From positions 537,063 to 544,363 of the forward strand of contig KE356562.1 of the NCBI GenBank assembly GCA_000416005.1: a stretch of DNA of 7,301 nucleotides, given 5' to 3'. The notes below the pieces were generated by a model, which was not told the origin of the DNA, made no database searches, and saw only the letters and a program-made list of their open reading frames with translations. This document shows, one piece after another, positions 1 through 6,640 of this stretch. This stretch comes from Haloquadratum sp. J07HQX50 (GTDB taxonomy: Archaea; Halobacteriota; Halobacteria; Halobacteriales; Haloferacaceae). Both the position numbers and the translations under genes were made by a program. How positions within the stretch are numbered: the first letter of the stretch is position 1; every line of letters starts with the position of its first letter.

Positions 1-839
1 ACGCCAAGGTCACCGACCGTCGCAGGACCATATACGTCAAGCACGGTTCGTGCAATGCCAAAGACACCACTCTTGACAACAGCTACTGCATGTAGCAGTC
101 CTGAAACAGGCGTCGGTGCAACCATCGCGTCCGGAAGCCATGAATGAACAGGAATCAGCGCCGCTTTGACCCCAAATCCTCCAGCTAAGAGAGCAAATCC
201 TGCACGAGCAATGACAGGATCTGTTGTCCCGAGTGCTGCGATCCCGCCGGCAGTAAATGTTACACTCCCTGTCGTCCAGAAGACAATAGCAGTGCCTGTC
301 AGTACTGCAATGCCGCCACCAAATGTGTATGCTAAGTACTTCCGTCCGGCTTGTCGTGCTGTCTTTGTCTCATCGTGAGTCACGAGTGGGTACGTCGCCA
401 CAGTCAGTAACTCATAGAATATATAGAGGGCGATAAGATTCGATGCAAATGCGACTCCGACTGCTGTGCCTACACTTGCCGCAAAGGATGCAAAGTATCT
501 CGTCTGAGCATGTTCATCCAAGCCACGCATGTACCCAATACTGTAGAAACTCGTGATCAACCACAGGAGGCTTGCCAGCAGTGCGAACAACATCCCAAGT
601 GCATCAGCGCGGAGCGCGATTTCAATACCTGGGACAAACACTCCCAGACGAAACACGTGAACGGTTCCGTTCAACACTGCTGGAACGAGACTTCCGATAA
701 CGGCGAGCGTGCTAAGTGCAGTCAGGATCGTTGCTGCTTCACGGATATTCGGTCGACTTCGGGCGGCGATGATTGCGAATATACCAACAAATGGAATTAT
801 CACTGCAGCCAGCGGACGGAGTGAGGCGATATCAGTCAT
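1..839 (-). CDS. Second MnhD/MrpA-type proton-channel subunit of the Mrp antiporter (3' end missing)
   Basis: This is the last gene of the operon inside the window, and it is cut by the left edge after 279 codons. It belongs to the antiporter-like family shared by MrpA, MrpD and complex I NuoL/M/N, which carry protons or Na+ through the membrane. The reading is almost all membrane helices. It shows [20 protein letters not shown] (98-117), [12 protein letters not shown] with Glu143 in the TM5 position, [16 protein letters not shown] with Lys225 (TM7) and [14 protein letters not shown] with Lys256 (TM8). These match the Glu/Lys/Lys set needed for ion transfer in NuoM-like proteins. The ATG overlaps the stop of the preceding gene (ATGA), and a GGAGG ribosome site lies at 849-853, nine bases before it. 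Whether it corresponds to the MrpA N-terminal part or to another MnhD copy cannot be decided without the missing C-terminus; the separate MrpA C-terminal gene upstream leaves the MrpA N-terminal role open for it. Confidence 0.88.
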   Translation of the reverse strand, partial: MTDIASLRPLAAVIIPFVGIFAIIAARSRPNIREAATILTALSTLAVIGSLVPAVLNGTVHVFRLGVFVPGIEIALRADALGMLFALLASLLWLITSFYSIGYMRGLDEHAQTRYFASFAASVGTAVGVAFASNLIALYIFYELLTVATYPLVTHDETKTARQAGRKYLAYTFGGGIAVLTGTAIVFWTTGSVTFTAGGIAALGTTDPVIARAGFALLAGGFGVKAALIPVHSWLPDAMVAPTPVSGLLHAVAVVKSGVFGIARTVLDVYGPATVGDLG

Positions 840-2317
840 GTGAGATATCCTCCGACAATGGGAGTAATCGCAGTGATGAACTGGATTGCAACGAGTCCAA
901 ACGAGACCGAGGCGAATGCAAGAATACTAACCAGAGCCCGTGTTTGAAATGGCACGCTTGGTCGTGCTTGACCTCCGTCAGTCGCTGCTGTTTGGTCAAT
1001 ACTTATAGGTGAGTTGAAATACATCCGCTCGATTACACGTGCGAAGTAGGCGAGTGTAAGTAATGTGCTTGTCACGACGACAACTGCCACAATCCAGTCG
1101 CCACTGTTGATAGCGCCCAAGACAATATTCCACTTGCCGACAAAGCCAACCGCTGGTGGAACACCAACAAGCGCGAATGCAAGCACAACAAATCCAGCGC
1201 TTAGTATCGGCGCCCTTTGAGCGATGCCACGCATATCTTCCAGCTCATATCCTCCTGCAACAATCGAAAGGCCCCCGATGGCGATGAACAGCCCTGCTTT
1301 CATGACTGCATGACCGACCAAGTGGACAAGGCTTCCAACGAGTGCTGTCTCGTTAATCACAGAGATCCCAACAATCACAAGTCCAAACTGCGAGACTGAT
1401 GAATAGGCGAGCATTCGTTTCAGATTCGTCTGCATAATCGCGAAGACTGACCCAATAATAATACTGAGTAGTGCAGCGATTGTAAGCGCGTCAAGCGCGA
1501 CAGGAACAGCCGATGCAAACGAAGGAGTAAATACTGCAAATGTGACTCTAAATATGGCGTATGCAGCTGCTGTCGAAACGAGCGCTGCAATATGGACTGT
1601 CACCGAGTCAGACGATTCAGTGTATGCATCTGGCTGCCACGTGTGCAGCGGGAACAGTGCGGTCTTGACACCAAGGCCAATCATAATCAATACAAACCCG
1701 GTCAATATCAGCGGCGAAGTATACCCCACCTCAGCGAGTTGCTGTGAGAGATCAGCCATATTCAGCGTCCCTGTGGAGATATAGAGGTAGCCAACACCTA
1801 ACAAATAAAGCGAGGCACCGATCGTCCCGACAAGGAGGTATTTGAGACTGGCAACGGCCGCTCGTGGTGATGGATTGGTCGCGACCAACGCATATGTTGC
1901 TAAACCAGTGATTTCAAGAAAGACGTACAGATTGAACAGATCGCCGGTGACGAAGATTCCCGAAAGTCCTGCTATTAAAAGGAGCAACTCGCTGTAGAAG
2001 GCGTCCGAACTGTCGTTTCGATCACGTTCGAAGATCAATACAATTAGTGTGATAACCGAAACAAGCCCAACAAGCGTCGCTGAGATCCAGTCGCCGACAA
2101 GTTCGATACCGATTGGTGGAGCGAAGTTCCCAACAGCGTAAGAGACGGTTCCTTCAATTCGTATGGCTCTGGCCAGTTGAACCACTAAAGCTAAATGCAA
2201 AACCGTCCCAACAAAGGCGACTGTCCATCCAGCCTTCTGCCATATGCGACCAAGCACAACCGGAATCAGTGCTGTAAGGACCGGCAGTGCAACGAGCAGT
2301 GCAAGTGTTTCACTCAT
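836..2317 (-). CDS. mnhD: Na+/H+ antiporter subunit MnhD (MrpD-like, complex I NuoM/N-related)
   Basis: A 493-residue polytopic membrane protein, the normal size for MrpD. It should form one of the ion channels of the Mrp complex. The conserved TM5 glutamate is in [16 protein letters not shown] (Glu135), and the TM7 lysine is in [19 protein letters not shown] (Lys218, with His225). [13 protein letters not shown] (332-344, Lys340) is the conserved H-x3-H-x3-K element of later helices. [11 protein letters not shown] near residue 393 is also typical. The TM8 stretch reads [16 protein letters not shown], with no lysine where most relatives have one. The chosen ATG at 2317 overlaps the mnhC stop by 8 bases (ATGAGTGA) and begins with a typical hydrophobic first helix. 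An in-frame start at 2350 would add 11 basic residues lying inside mnhC and is rejected. The gene ends four bases into the next gene (ATGA). Confidence 0.94.
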   Translation of the reverse strand: MSETLALLVALPVLTALIPVVLGRIWQKAGWTVAFVGTVLHLALVVQLARAIRIEGTVSYAVGNFAPPIGIELVGDWISATLVGLVSVITLIVLIFERDRNDSSDAFYSELLLLIAGLSGIFVTGDLFNLYVFLEITGLATYALVATNPSPRAAVASLKYLLVGTIGASLYLLGVGYLYISTGTLNMADLSQQLAEVGYTSPLILTGFVLIMIGLGVKTALFPLHTWQPDAYTESSDSVTVHIAALVSTAAAYAIFRVTFAVFTPSFASAVPVALDALTIAALLSIIIGSVFAIMQTNLKRMLAYSSVSQFGLVIVGISVINETALVGSLVHLVGHAVMKAGLFIAIGGLSIVAGGYELEDMRGIAQRAPILSAGFVVLAFALVGVPPAVGFVGKWNIVLGAINSGDWIVAVVVVTSTLLTLAYFARVIERMYFNSPISIDQTAATDGGQARPSVPFQTRALVSILAFASVSFGLVAIQFITAITPIVGGYLT

Positions 2318-2669
2318 TGATCTGAGCCTCGCTGAGAACTTTCTCATCAAGTGTGCCGTACTCTTCGTATATTCTGACGATGAGTGCTAAGCCAACAGCA
2401 GTGAGACTGACTCCAACGACAATTGCTGTAAGAATCAGCACTTGTGGAAGAGGGCTCACATACGGGCCTCCGCCTTCAGCCACGCGCGGTGGGACACCAC
2501 CAGTGATGTACCCGCCAGTGATGAAAAAGAGGAAAATACCAACTTGGAAAATATTCAGCCCAATGAGCTTTTTGACCAAGTTCGAACTCTCTATGACTGC
2601 ATACAGACCGATCCCTACCAGTGCAACATATGCAAAGTAACTATAGTGTGTTCCAATAAGCTCTAACAT
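2310..2669 (-). CDS. mnhC: Na+/H+ antiporter subunit MnhC (NuoK-like)
   Basis: A 119-residue protein with three predicted membrane helices, the usual size of MrpC, which is homologous to NuoK of complex I and sits between the large channel subunits. Helix 1 covers about 11-28. The conserved segment NLVKKLIGLNIFQVGIFLFF (30-49) follows, then a loop rich in glycine and proline, then SPLPQVLILTAIVVGVSLTA (72-91), which matches the family's (D/S)PLPQALVLTAIVIG signature. The C-terminal tail (about 103-119) is acidic. The start ATG shares one base with the TAA stop of mnhB (TAATG), and AGGAGG about ten bases upstream supports it. Family assignment is firm from motif, length and position between mnhB and mnhD. 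Confidence 0.94.
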   Translation of the reverse strand: MLELIGTHYSYFAYVALVGIGLYAVIESSNLVKKLIGLNIFQVGIFLFFITGGYITGGVPPRVAEGGGPYVSPLPQVLILTAIVVGVSLTAVGLALIVRIYEEYGTLDEKVLSEAQINE

Positions 2670-3187
2670 TACGATGTGGCCTCCTGATCTTGGCCTGATT
2701 CAGCTGACTTTTGTTCGTCCTCGCCACTACGCATATCTCCCTTGGCGAGAGTAAAGAACAGCCCGATAAGGACACCAGACACGATAGCTCCGATTGCAAG
2801 CTCAATGATTTCGATGATATATTTGATTCCAGTTTTGTCAAGACCGTATGCTGGATAGTCAAGAAACGCACCACCATTCAGCACTGATCCAATACCAATT
2901 AGCACAAATATTGCCCCACCCGTCGCGATCGTCATTCGGGTCAACAACTCAGATATCCATATTCGGGTTGCATCAATCCCGAATGCAAACCCAACGAGCA
3001 AGATCGAAGCGGCAACGATCACACCGCCCTGAAATCCACCACCAGCTGAGTCTGCGCCATGAAACATCACGAACAGCCCATATGCAAATACAAATGGGAC
3101 AACTAACCGAACAGTCGTCATGATAATCGTCGATTCAACATAAATCCGATTGACCTCTTTAGTGGGTTCTATCTCCTCTGTACTCAT
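2669..3187 (-). CDS. mnhB: Na+/H+ antiporter subunit MnhB (MrpB domain protein)
   Basis: A 172-residue membrane protein of the MrpB/MnhB family, a small structural subunit of the Mrp complex. After a charged N-terminus (1-18), helix 1 contains TVRLVVPFVFAYGLFVMFHG, and the diagnostic MFHGADSAGGGFQGGVIVA follows (41-59). Most relatives have a proline where this one has Ala48 (PGGGFQGG). Further helices lie at about 87-103 and 124-147 (IEIIELAIGAIVSGVLIG). The last 25 residues are hydrophilic and acidic, as often seen in halophile proteins. The ATG overlaps the stop of the preceding gene by four bases (ATGA), with AGGAG about eight bases upstream. It shares one base with mnhC downstream. Confidence 0.94.
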   Translation of the reverse strand: MSTEEIEPTKEVNRIYVESTIIMTTVRLVVPFVFAYGLFVMFHGADSAGGGFQGGVIVAASILLVGFAFGIDATRIWISELLTRMTIATGGAIFVLIGIGSVLNGGAFLDYPAYGLDKTGIKYIIEIIELAIGAIVSGVLIGLFFTLAKGDMRSGEDEQKSAESGQDQEATS

Positions 3188-3723
3188 AGGAATGTCTCCT
3201 GTCGTAGAACGATAAGCGCCGCAAGGCCGGCTGTGATTACTACCGTCGCCTCACCAAGTGTATCAAAGCCACGGTACGCAACCAAGATTGCTGTCACGAC
3301 GTTTTTGACACCGGTCTCTGTGTCCGCATTCTCAAGGTAATAATTCGTGAGCTCAGCAGTCGCAATTGGTGCAGATGTGCTTCCTATCGCTGGAAGGGAT
3401 GGGACTGTCACCACCAGCAGCCCCATGAGTGCGACTGCAAGCACGCCACCACGCCACCCAATCGACTCAAATAGCTCCTCGCTGCTCGGGCGAACAGTTC
3501 GTGCAATTGTCACAAGGAATAGAATAGTGGTGATGCCAGCACCAACGGCAGCCTCGGTCAATGCGACATCAGGTGCAGCAAACAGTACCCAAGTGATAGC
3601 AACAGCAAAGCTAAACACAGCAAATGCAATGATCGAATTGAGAACGTCGCGTAATGCAACAGCCACAAGTGCAATAAACAACGCAAGAAAAAGAACGGCC
3701 TGCAAAGTGATTGTTACGAGCAT
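3184..3723 (-). CDS. MrpA C-terminal-like subunit (DUF4040/MbhD plus MbhE-like domain)
   Basis: A 179-residue membrane protein equal to the C-terminal third of bacterial MrpA, here encoded as its own gene. The N-terminal half carries the DUF4040/MbhD pattern related to NuoJ: LRDVLNSIIAFAVFSFAVAI (24-43) and FAAPDVALTEAAVGAGITT (48-66), with Asp52 and Glu57 in the membrane. The C-terminal half carries the MbhE/MrpA-end signature NVVTAILVAYRGFDTLGEAT (141-160), with Arg151, Asp154 and Glu158. A helix at about 93-110 joins the two. These acidic residues line the putative ion path in Mrp and Mbh complexes. The ATG shares one base with the mnhG stop (TAATG). The archaeal Mrp-type hydrogenases also keep these domains apart from the antiporter subunit, so the split is expected in archaea. 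Databases often name such genes mnhB1 or simply DUF4040 protein, so I leave the symbol blank. Confidence 0.9.
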   Translation of the reverse strand: MLVTITLQAVLFLALFIALVAVALRDVLNSIIAFAVFSFAVAITWVLFAAPDVALTEAAVGAGITTILFLVTIARTVRPSSEELFESIGWRGGVLAVALMGLLVVTVPSLPAIGSTSAPIATAELTNYYLENADTETGVKNVVTAILVAYRGFDTLGEATVVITAGLAALIVLRQETFL

Positions 3724-4037
3724 TACTCTTCACTCTCGCTACGAAACCAGGGAGTGATATTTTGATCATACGCAGCACGGGAAATTGCATGTGCTGCTGT
3801 GGGGTTCGTCACAAACATGAACACTGCTAGCAGGACTGTCTTGGCCGCAGTCACACCCGTCCCAAAAATAAGTGCAACTCCAATGAGGCTCAATAATATG
3901 CCTAACGTATCGCTCTTTGAAGTTGCGTGTGCTCTCGTGTAGATATCTGGAAGACGAATGACTCCGATAGCGGCCACGATGCCAAAGAAGGCGCCAAATA
4001 GAATGAGCACAGTGGCAACGATCTCAACAGGCGTCAC
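3723..4037 (-). CDS. mnhG: Na+/H+ antiporter subunit MnhG
   Basis: A 104-residue protein of the MrpG/MnhG family, with three membrane helices (about 7-27, 46-62 and 65-79). The family signature RLPDIYTRAHATSKSDTLG is complete at 28-46, and VTNPTAAHAISRAAY (76-90) is the usual C-terminal motif. It is a small accessory subunit required for a working Mrp complex in bacteria; its exact task is not known. The start codon is GTG at 4035-4037, which shares one base with the TAG stop of mnhF (TAGTG), and a purine-rich GAGGGGG lies upstream. There is no better in-frame ATG before the first helix. The tail is acidic (SESEE). Confidence 0.93.
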   Translation of the reverse strand: MTPVEIVATVLILFGAFFGIVAAIGVIRLPDIYTRAHATSKSDTLGILLSLIGVALIFGTGVTAAKTVLLAVFMFVTNPTAAHAISRAAYDQNITPWFRSESEE

Positions 4038-4318
4038 TACACAACACCCCCTCGTTCGACAGTGAACTTTGAAATTGCAATACTCATCAAGAAATTCAAC
4101 ATAGCGTACACCAGCGCGACGTCCAGAAAGACAGGCCGATCGAGTGCCGCAGCCAACAGTGCAAGAATCACAACTGTTGTGGTCCCAAGTCCATTCACAC
4201 CGATGACACGGTCTTGGATCGTTGGTCCGACAGCGATGCGGTACAACAATGCCAGTGTGGAGAGGATCAAAATGCCCGTTGTGGCCAATAAAATCTGCTC
4301 AACAAGCACTGCCGGCAT
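4037..4318 (-). CDS. mnhF: Na+/H+ antiporter subunit MnhF
   Basis: A 93-residue protein with three predicted membrane helices, the normal length for MrpF/MnhF. The signature YRIAVGPTIQDRVIGVNGLG is at 26-45, with Asp36 in the conserved P-T-x-x-D-R motif, and FLDVALVYAMLNFLMSIAI (64-82) is the third helix with Asp66. MrpF is a small core subunit implicated, with its neighbours, in the cation path of the complex. The ATG shares one base with the mnhE stop (TGATG), and AGGAGG eight bases upstream is a good ribosome site. The E-F-G order is the standard one in this family of operons. Confidence 0.94.
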   Translation of the reverse strand: MPAVLVEQILLATTGILILSTLALLYRIAVGPTIQDRVIGVNGLGTTTVVILALLAAALDRPVFLDVALVYAMLNFLMSIAISKFTVERGGVV

Positions 4319-5373
4319 CAGTCAGCCTCCTGTGATTCGGCATCCTCAGATAGAATTGGACGCTCACGCTCGAGCGGGCTGGGGATTCGTGCTGCTTTGC
4401 GACCATAGAACACAAATCGAACAGCACGTTCGAGTCCACCAGCCTCCAAGCTATCCCGTGCTGACTTGGTGAGACTATGAATATAGAGCCCTGTCGAGTC
4501 CACATCAACGGTCAACGTCCCTGGAGTGAGCGTAATGCTATTAGCAAGGACAGTAACAGGTAATGAACCTGAAACCGCGGCTTTGAATCGACTCATCTCC
4601 GGGTCAATCGGCAGGGATGGATGAAGAATGATGTATGCGATTTCTATGTTTGCCTTCGTGATTTCCCAGAGTAAGTATGGAATGTATATGAGTAACCGAA
4701 GGATGCGCTGAAACGTGCGGAGTGGGCTGGGTGAAATTCCAAAAACGACGTTCGAGAGGCCTGCTGCTACGATGGTTGCGGTCACCGCGCCTGTAAGGAG
4801 TTCAAATGGCTTTAGACTCCCCGCAATTAACAAATAGAACCCTCCGACTAACAAGAAGGTGAACACAAACTTTGATACAGAGGCGCGTGTTGTAAGCTCT
4901 GACCGAACCGTTGTACGTTCGACTGGTGCCTTTATGACTGTGAGATCCGATCGTGTGAGTTCTAACTCAAACGACCTGAGCATAGGAGCGTTTCCGCCCG
5001 GCTGATACTCTGGATCGATAATGATTGAACTGATATCTTGCTCCTTTGCATACTGAAGCGTAACAGTCGCATAATCGCCCGGACTAAACAGATATTGGTT
5101 ACTCCCCAGCGTTGCTGTTTCAAGAGCTATTTCAGTATCATTGGCATCTTCCTGTGCCCACAGACGCACGCGCTCCAGTAGTTCTTCCCCCTGTGAAGAA
5201 GCTTCACCTCCCGCGATCGAACTCCCTCGGGACAAGTACACAAAGTGAATTGCAGGTTGAACAGCGGTGTCTTCAGCTTGCTTTTTTGCTTCGCTGACGG
5301 CGAATGCAACTGTATTTCGAATAGTGGAGGAGCGACTAACCGGAACCAGCAGTGGGACTGTTTCGACAGCCAT
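4318..5373 (-). CDS. mnhE: Na+/H+ antiporter subunit MnhE with N-terminal Usp-like domain
   Basis: A 351-residue first gene of the operon, about twice the usual 160-residue MrpE. Residues about 165-330 are the MrpE domain: hydrophobic helices at 168-184 and 190-211, then LRLLIYIPYLLWEITKANIE (226-245), DPEMSRFKA (257-265) and the diagnostic LANSITLTPGTLTVDV (276-291). Residues 1-150 form a soluble alternating alpha/beta domain. Its opening VETVPLLVPVSRSSTIRNTV and closing strands SSIIID and SDLTVIKAP resemble universal stress proteins, but I see no clear G-x2-G-x9-G nucleotide-binding loop, so it may not bind ATP. The start at 5373 is backed by GGAGGTG at 5378-5384. An in-frame ATG at 5424 would add 17 unlike residues and has no such site. 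The role of the extra domain (regulation or assembly) is unknown. Confidence 0.92.
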   Translation of the reverse strand: MAVETVPLLVPVSRSSTIRNTVAFAVSEAKKQAEDTAVQPAIHFVYLSRGSSIAGGEASSQGEELLERVRLWAQEDANDTEIALETATLGSNQYLFSPGDYATVTLQYAKEQDISSIIIDPEYQPGGNAPMLRSFELELTRSDLTVIKAPVERTTVRSELTTRASVSKFVFTFLLVGGFYLLIAGSLKPFELLTGAVTATIVAAGLSNVVFGISPSPLRTFQRILRLLIYIPYLLWEITKANIEIAYIILHPSLPIDPEMSRFKAAVSGSLPVTVLANSITLTPGTLTVDVDSTGLYIHSLTKSARDSLEAGGLERAVRFVFYGRKAARIPSPLERERPILSEDAESQEAD

Positions 5374-5377
5374 TAGC

Positions 5378-5384
5378 CACCTCC
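5378..5384 (-). promoter_or_regulatory. Ribosome binding site of mnhE
   Basis: On the minus strand GGAGGTG lies four bases before the ATG at 5373. It matches the anti-Shine-Dalgarno end of archaeal 16S rRNA and decides this start over the upstream in-frame ATG at 5424. It also implies that the operon mRNA has a leader, unlike the apparently leaderless pilin and hpt genes in this window. Confidence 0.75.
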
Positions 5385-5487
5385 GAGAACAAGTGTCGTG
5401 CTGAAACAGCCAGGTGGATACCACATCTCTGTCGAGAGATTACATGAGCAATCAAATACATCTTCCGCTGCGTCGTGTTCTGGTAAG

Positions 5488-5498
5488 TTTTTTAATAA
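5488..5498 (+). promoter_or_regulatory. TATA box of the pilin gene, possibly shared with the divergent mnh operon
   Basis: TTTTTTAATAA is the only strongly AT-rich element between the two divergent genes. Its centre (about 5494) is some 26 bases before the ATG at 5520, the distance expected between an archaeal TATA box and the transcription start, so the pilin mRNA would be leaderless. Read on the other strand it is TTATTAAAAAA, which could drive the mnh operon from a start near 5468, leaving a leader of about 95 bases with the ribosome site. A separate minus-strand box around 5450-5458 (TGTATTTGA) is a weaker alternative. The positions are inferred from spacing only. Confidence 0.55.
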
Positions 5499-5519
5499 CA
5501 AGACAGACCCATGCTGCGC

Positions 5520-5954
5520 ATGGTATTGGTGTTAGACGAGGACTACCGAGGAATTTCGCCGGTTATTGGTGTGATCTTAATGGTTGCAATCACGGTCATA
5601 CTCGCAGCAATTGTAGGGACATTCGTTCTTACCCTCAGCTCACAACTCGATGAGACACCCCCACAGGTCAGGTTCACTATTGAGTTTCCAGCTAGTGATA
5701 CCCTGACGATTATGCACAGGTCTGGAGATTCAGTACCTGCAGCACAACTCAATGTCGTGACTGAGGCGCCACTTGACCCAACTGCCTCAGTGACGTTCAT
5801 TGATGCAGCTGGTGAAGATAACCTCATTACCGCCGGTGAGCGTGCGATGTACGAACGAAGAGGGAAATGGGAAGGAGAGTATATTCGAATTATCTGGAAA
5901 ACCTCAGAGGCTGGGCGGTCAACGACGTTGACAGAAATCACCGCCCCACACTGA
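5520..5954 (+). CDS. Type IV pilin-like protein (archaeal pilin/flagellin N-terminal domain, DUF1628 type)
   Basis: A small secreted surface protein, 144 residues from the ATG at 5520. The short charged leader (1-11, ending YRG) is followed by ISPVIGVILMVAITVILAAI, the class III signal of haloarchaeal pilins. Prepilin peptidase (PibD) should cut between Gly11 and Ile12, and the hydrophobic stretch 12-40 would pack into the filament core or hold the protein in the membrane. The rest is a beta-rich acidic domain with LTIMHRSGDSVPAAQLNVV (62-80), the repeating motif of this family, and a closing G-x-Y-I-R-I-I-W strand (about 119-126). An earlier in-frame ATG at 5511 adds three residues, but the TATA box at 5488-5498 is too close for it. 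The gene stands alone and divergent from mnhE; no secretion ATPase gene is in view. The filament it joins is unknown. Confidence 0.87.
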   Translation: MVLVLDEDYRGISPVIGVILMVAITVILAAIVGTFVLTLSSQLDETPPQVRFTIEFPASDTLTIMHRSGDSVPAAQLNVVTEAPLDPTASVTFIDAAGEDNLITAGERAMYERRGKWEGEYIRIIWKTSEAGRSTTLTEITAPH

Positions 5955-5965
5955 TTCTCGCGAGG

Positions 5966-6076
5966 CCCACTTCTCTTCTTCAACGAGCCAGTCTCAGACG
6001 GTGGTCACCTCTTGATGAGCGAAGTGGGAAGGGGGAGTTCATTCGCCATAGTCTCTGAGTGAGCTACCATTTTTTT
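5966..6076 (+). terminator. Possible transcription end of the pilin gene
   Basis: CCCACTTC at 5966-5973 and GAAGTGGG at 6021-6028 are exact inverted copies, 47 bases apart, beginning 12 bases after the pilin stop. A run of seven T follows at 6070-6076. Archaeal termination relies mainly on T-runs, so the T-run is the likelier signal. The inverted repeat has a loop too long for a classic hairpin terminator and may be unrelated. Confidence 0.35.
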
Positions 6077-6084
6077 GAGAGTCC

Positions 6085-6096
6085 TCACATATGTGA
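6085..6096. repeat. Perfect 12-bp palindrome
   Basis: TCACATATGTGA reads the same on both strands, directly downstream of the T-run behind the pilin gene. A symmetric site of this size fits a dimeric DNA-binding protein, but no promoter element is seen next to it and no known operator is recognised. It could also be chance. Confidence 0.5.
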
Positions 6097-6122
6097 AGCA
6101 ATCTCAACTTCGACAGCGAATT

Positions 6123-6466
6123 TTATCGCCGCACACAGAGAATACTTCGGGGTCGGGCGGAAATGTGTGACGTGACGACAAGACTCTCCGATTCTCGAAT
6201 CGCGTGACCTCGAAGTGATTTCCAATGTCTGGCGGGGGTGTCAGAATCACAAAAACGAAGTTCGACGAGCTGGGCTCCTTTACTCTTGAATCGAAGCTTA
6301 ACGATGCGCGCTTCTTTGAGCTCGGCCTACACATCCTTGAGTACACTTTCGCGTGAGGCGACGATTGCGCGGTCATAGTCCGGTGACATGACAACACGAC
6401 CGTGTCAAGCACGGACAACTCGGTCAAACAGAGGCAGACCTTTCGAACCCCGCCTGGACGCATCAA
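6123..6466 (-). pseudogene. Decayed reading frame of unknown function (candidate gene relic)
   Basis: From the ATG at 6389 the minus strand reads MSPDYDRAIVASRESVLKDV, then a TAG stop at 6327-6329, then AELKEARIVKLRFKSKGAQL continuing with VELRF to a TAA at 6123-6125. The charged, regular pattern on both sides of the stop looks like protein rather than noise. Just upstream, another frame reads LTELSVLDTVVLS before running into TGTCATGTCA, so a small insertion or duplication there could have shifted the frame; the in-frame path instead meets a TGA at 6405-6407. I do not recognise the family. The frame could be coincidental, because it is short and no ribosome site or promoter is evident. Confidence 0.3.
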
Positions 6467-6640
6467 GTGCCTCGGCGGAGCGAAATGTCGTCCACCCTCC
6501 TCAGGTACTCAGTCGGCTGGGGACCCGCACGTCCGACAGGCTGGCCGGGGGGGTGGCTCTGTGGCTTTCTGAGCGGGCTGCCGAGCGCGAACATCCGTCA
6601 GGGCGAAGACCCTGTCCACGAGCGGGGAACGCTGTGACAG
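6421..6640. other. GC-rich patch with nested inverted repeats
   Basis: By hand count about 146 of 220 bases are G or C (near 66%), clearly above the flanking DNA. Inverted repeats are nested: CCACCCTCC (6492-6500) with GGGGGGTGG (6548-6556, one G-T pair) encloses GTCGG (6512-6516) with CCGAC (6533-6537). CAGGG/CCCTG (6599-6603/6610-6614) forms a tight hairpin. CTGTC/GACAG (6612-6616/6636-6640) encloses AGCG/CGCT (6621-6624/6630-6633). This could be a structured RNA or foreign DNA. In GC-rich sequence such short stems also arise by chance, so the call is tentative and no strand is assigned. Confidence 0.35.

Noticed and set aside
2318..2350. Upstream extension of mnhD to in-frame ATG codons at 2347-2350
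   Set aside because: It lies wholly inside mnhC, adds a short basic segment, and the ATG at 2317 gives the normal N-terminal helix and an 8-base overlap.
5374..5424. Upstream extension of mnhE to an in-frame ATG at 5424
   Set aside because: The extra 17 residues are unlike the family, no ribosome site precedes that ATG, and a strong GGAGGTG stands before the ATG at 5373.
5543..5983. Minus-strand open frame opposite the pilin gene (146 codons)
   Set aside because: It is the antisense shadow of the pilin gene, has no recognisable motif, and the plus frame has a clear pilin signal.
6434..6460. TTCGAACCCC resembling a tRNA T-loop
   Set aside because: No matching acceptor, D or anticodon stems can be drawn around it on either strand.
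6421..6640. GC-rich patch as RNase P RNA or SRP (7S) RNA
   Set aside because: The conserved boxes of these RNAs (for example GAGGAAAGTCC, or the GGAA/GCAG loops of SRP helix 8) were not found.
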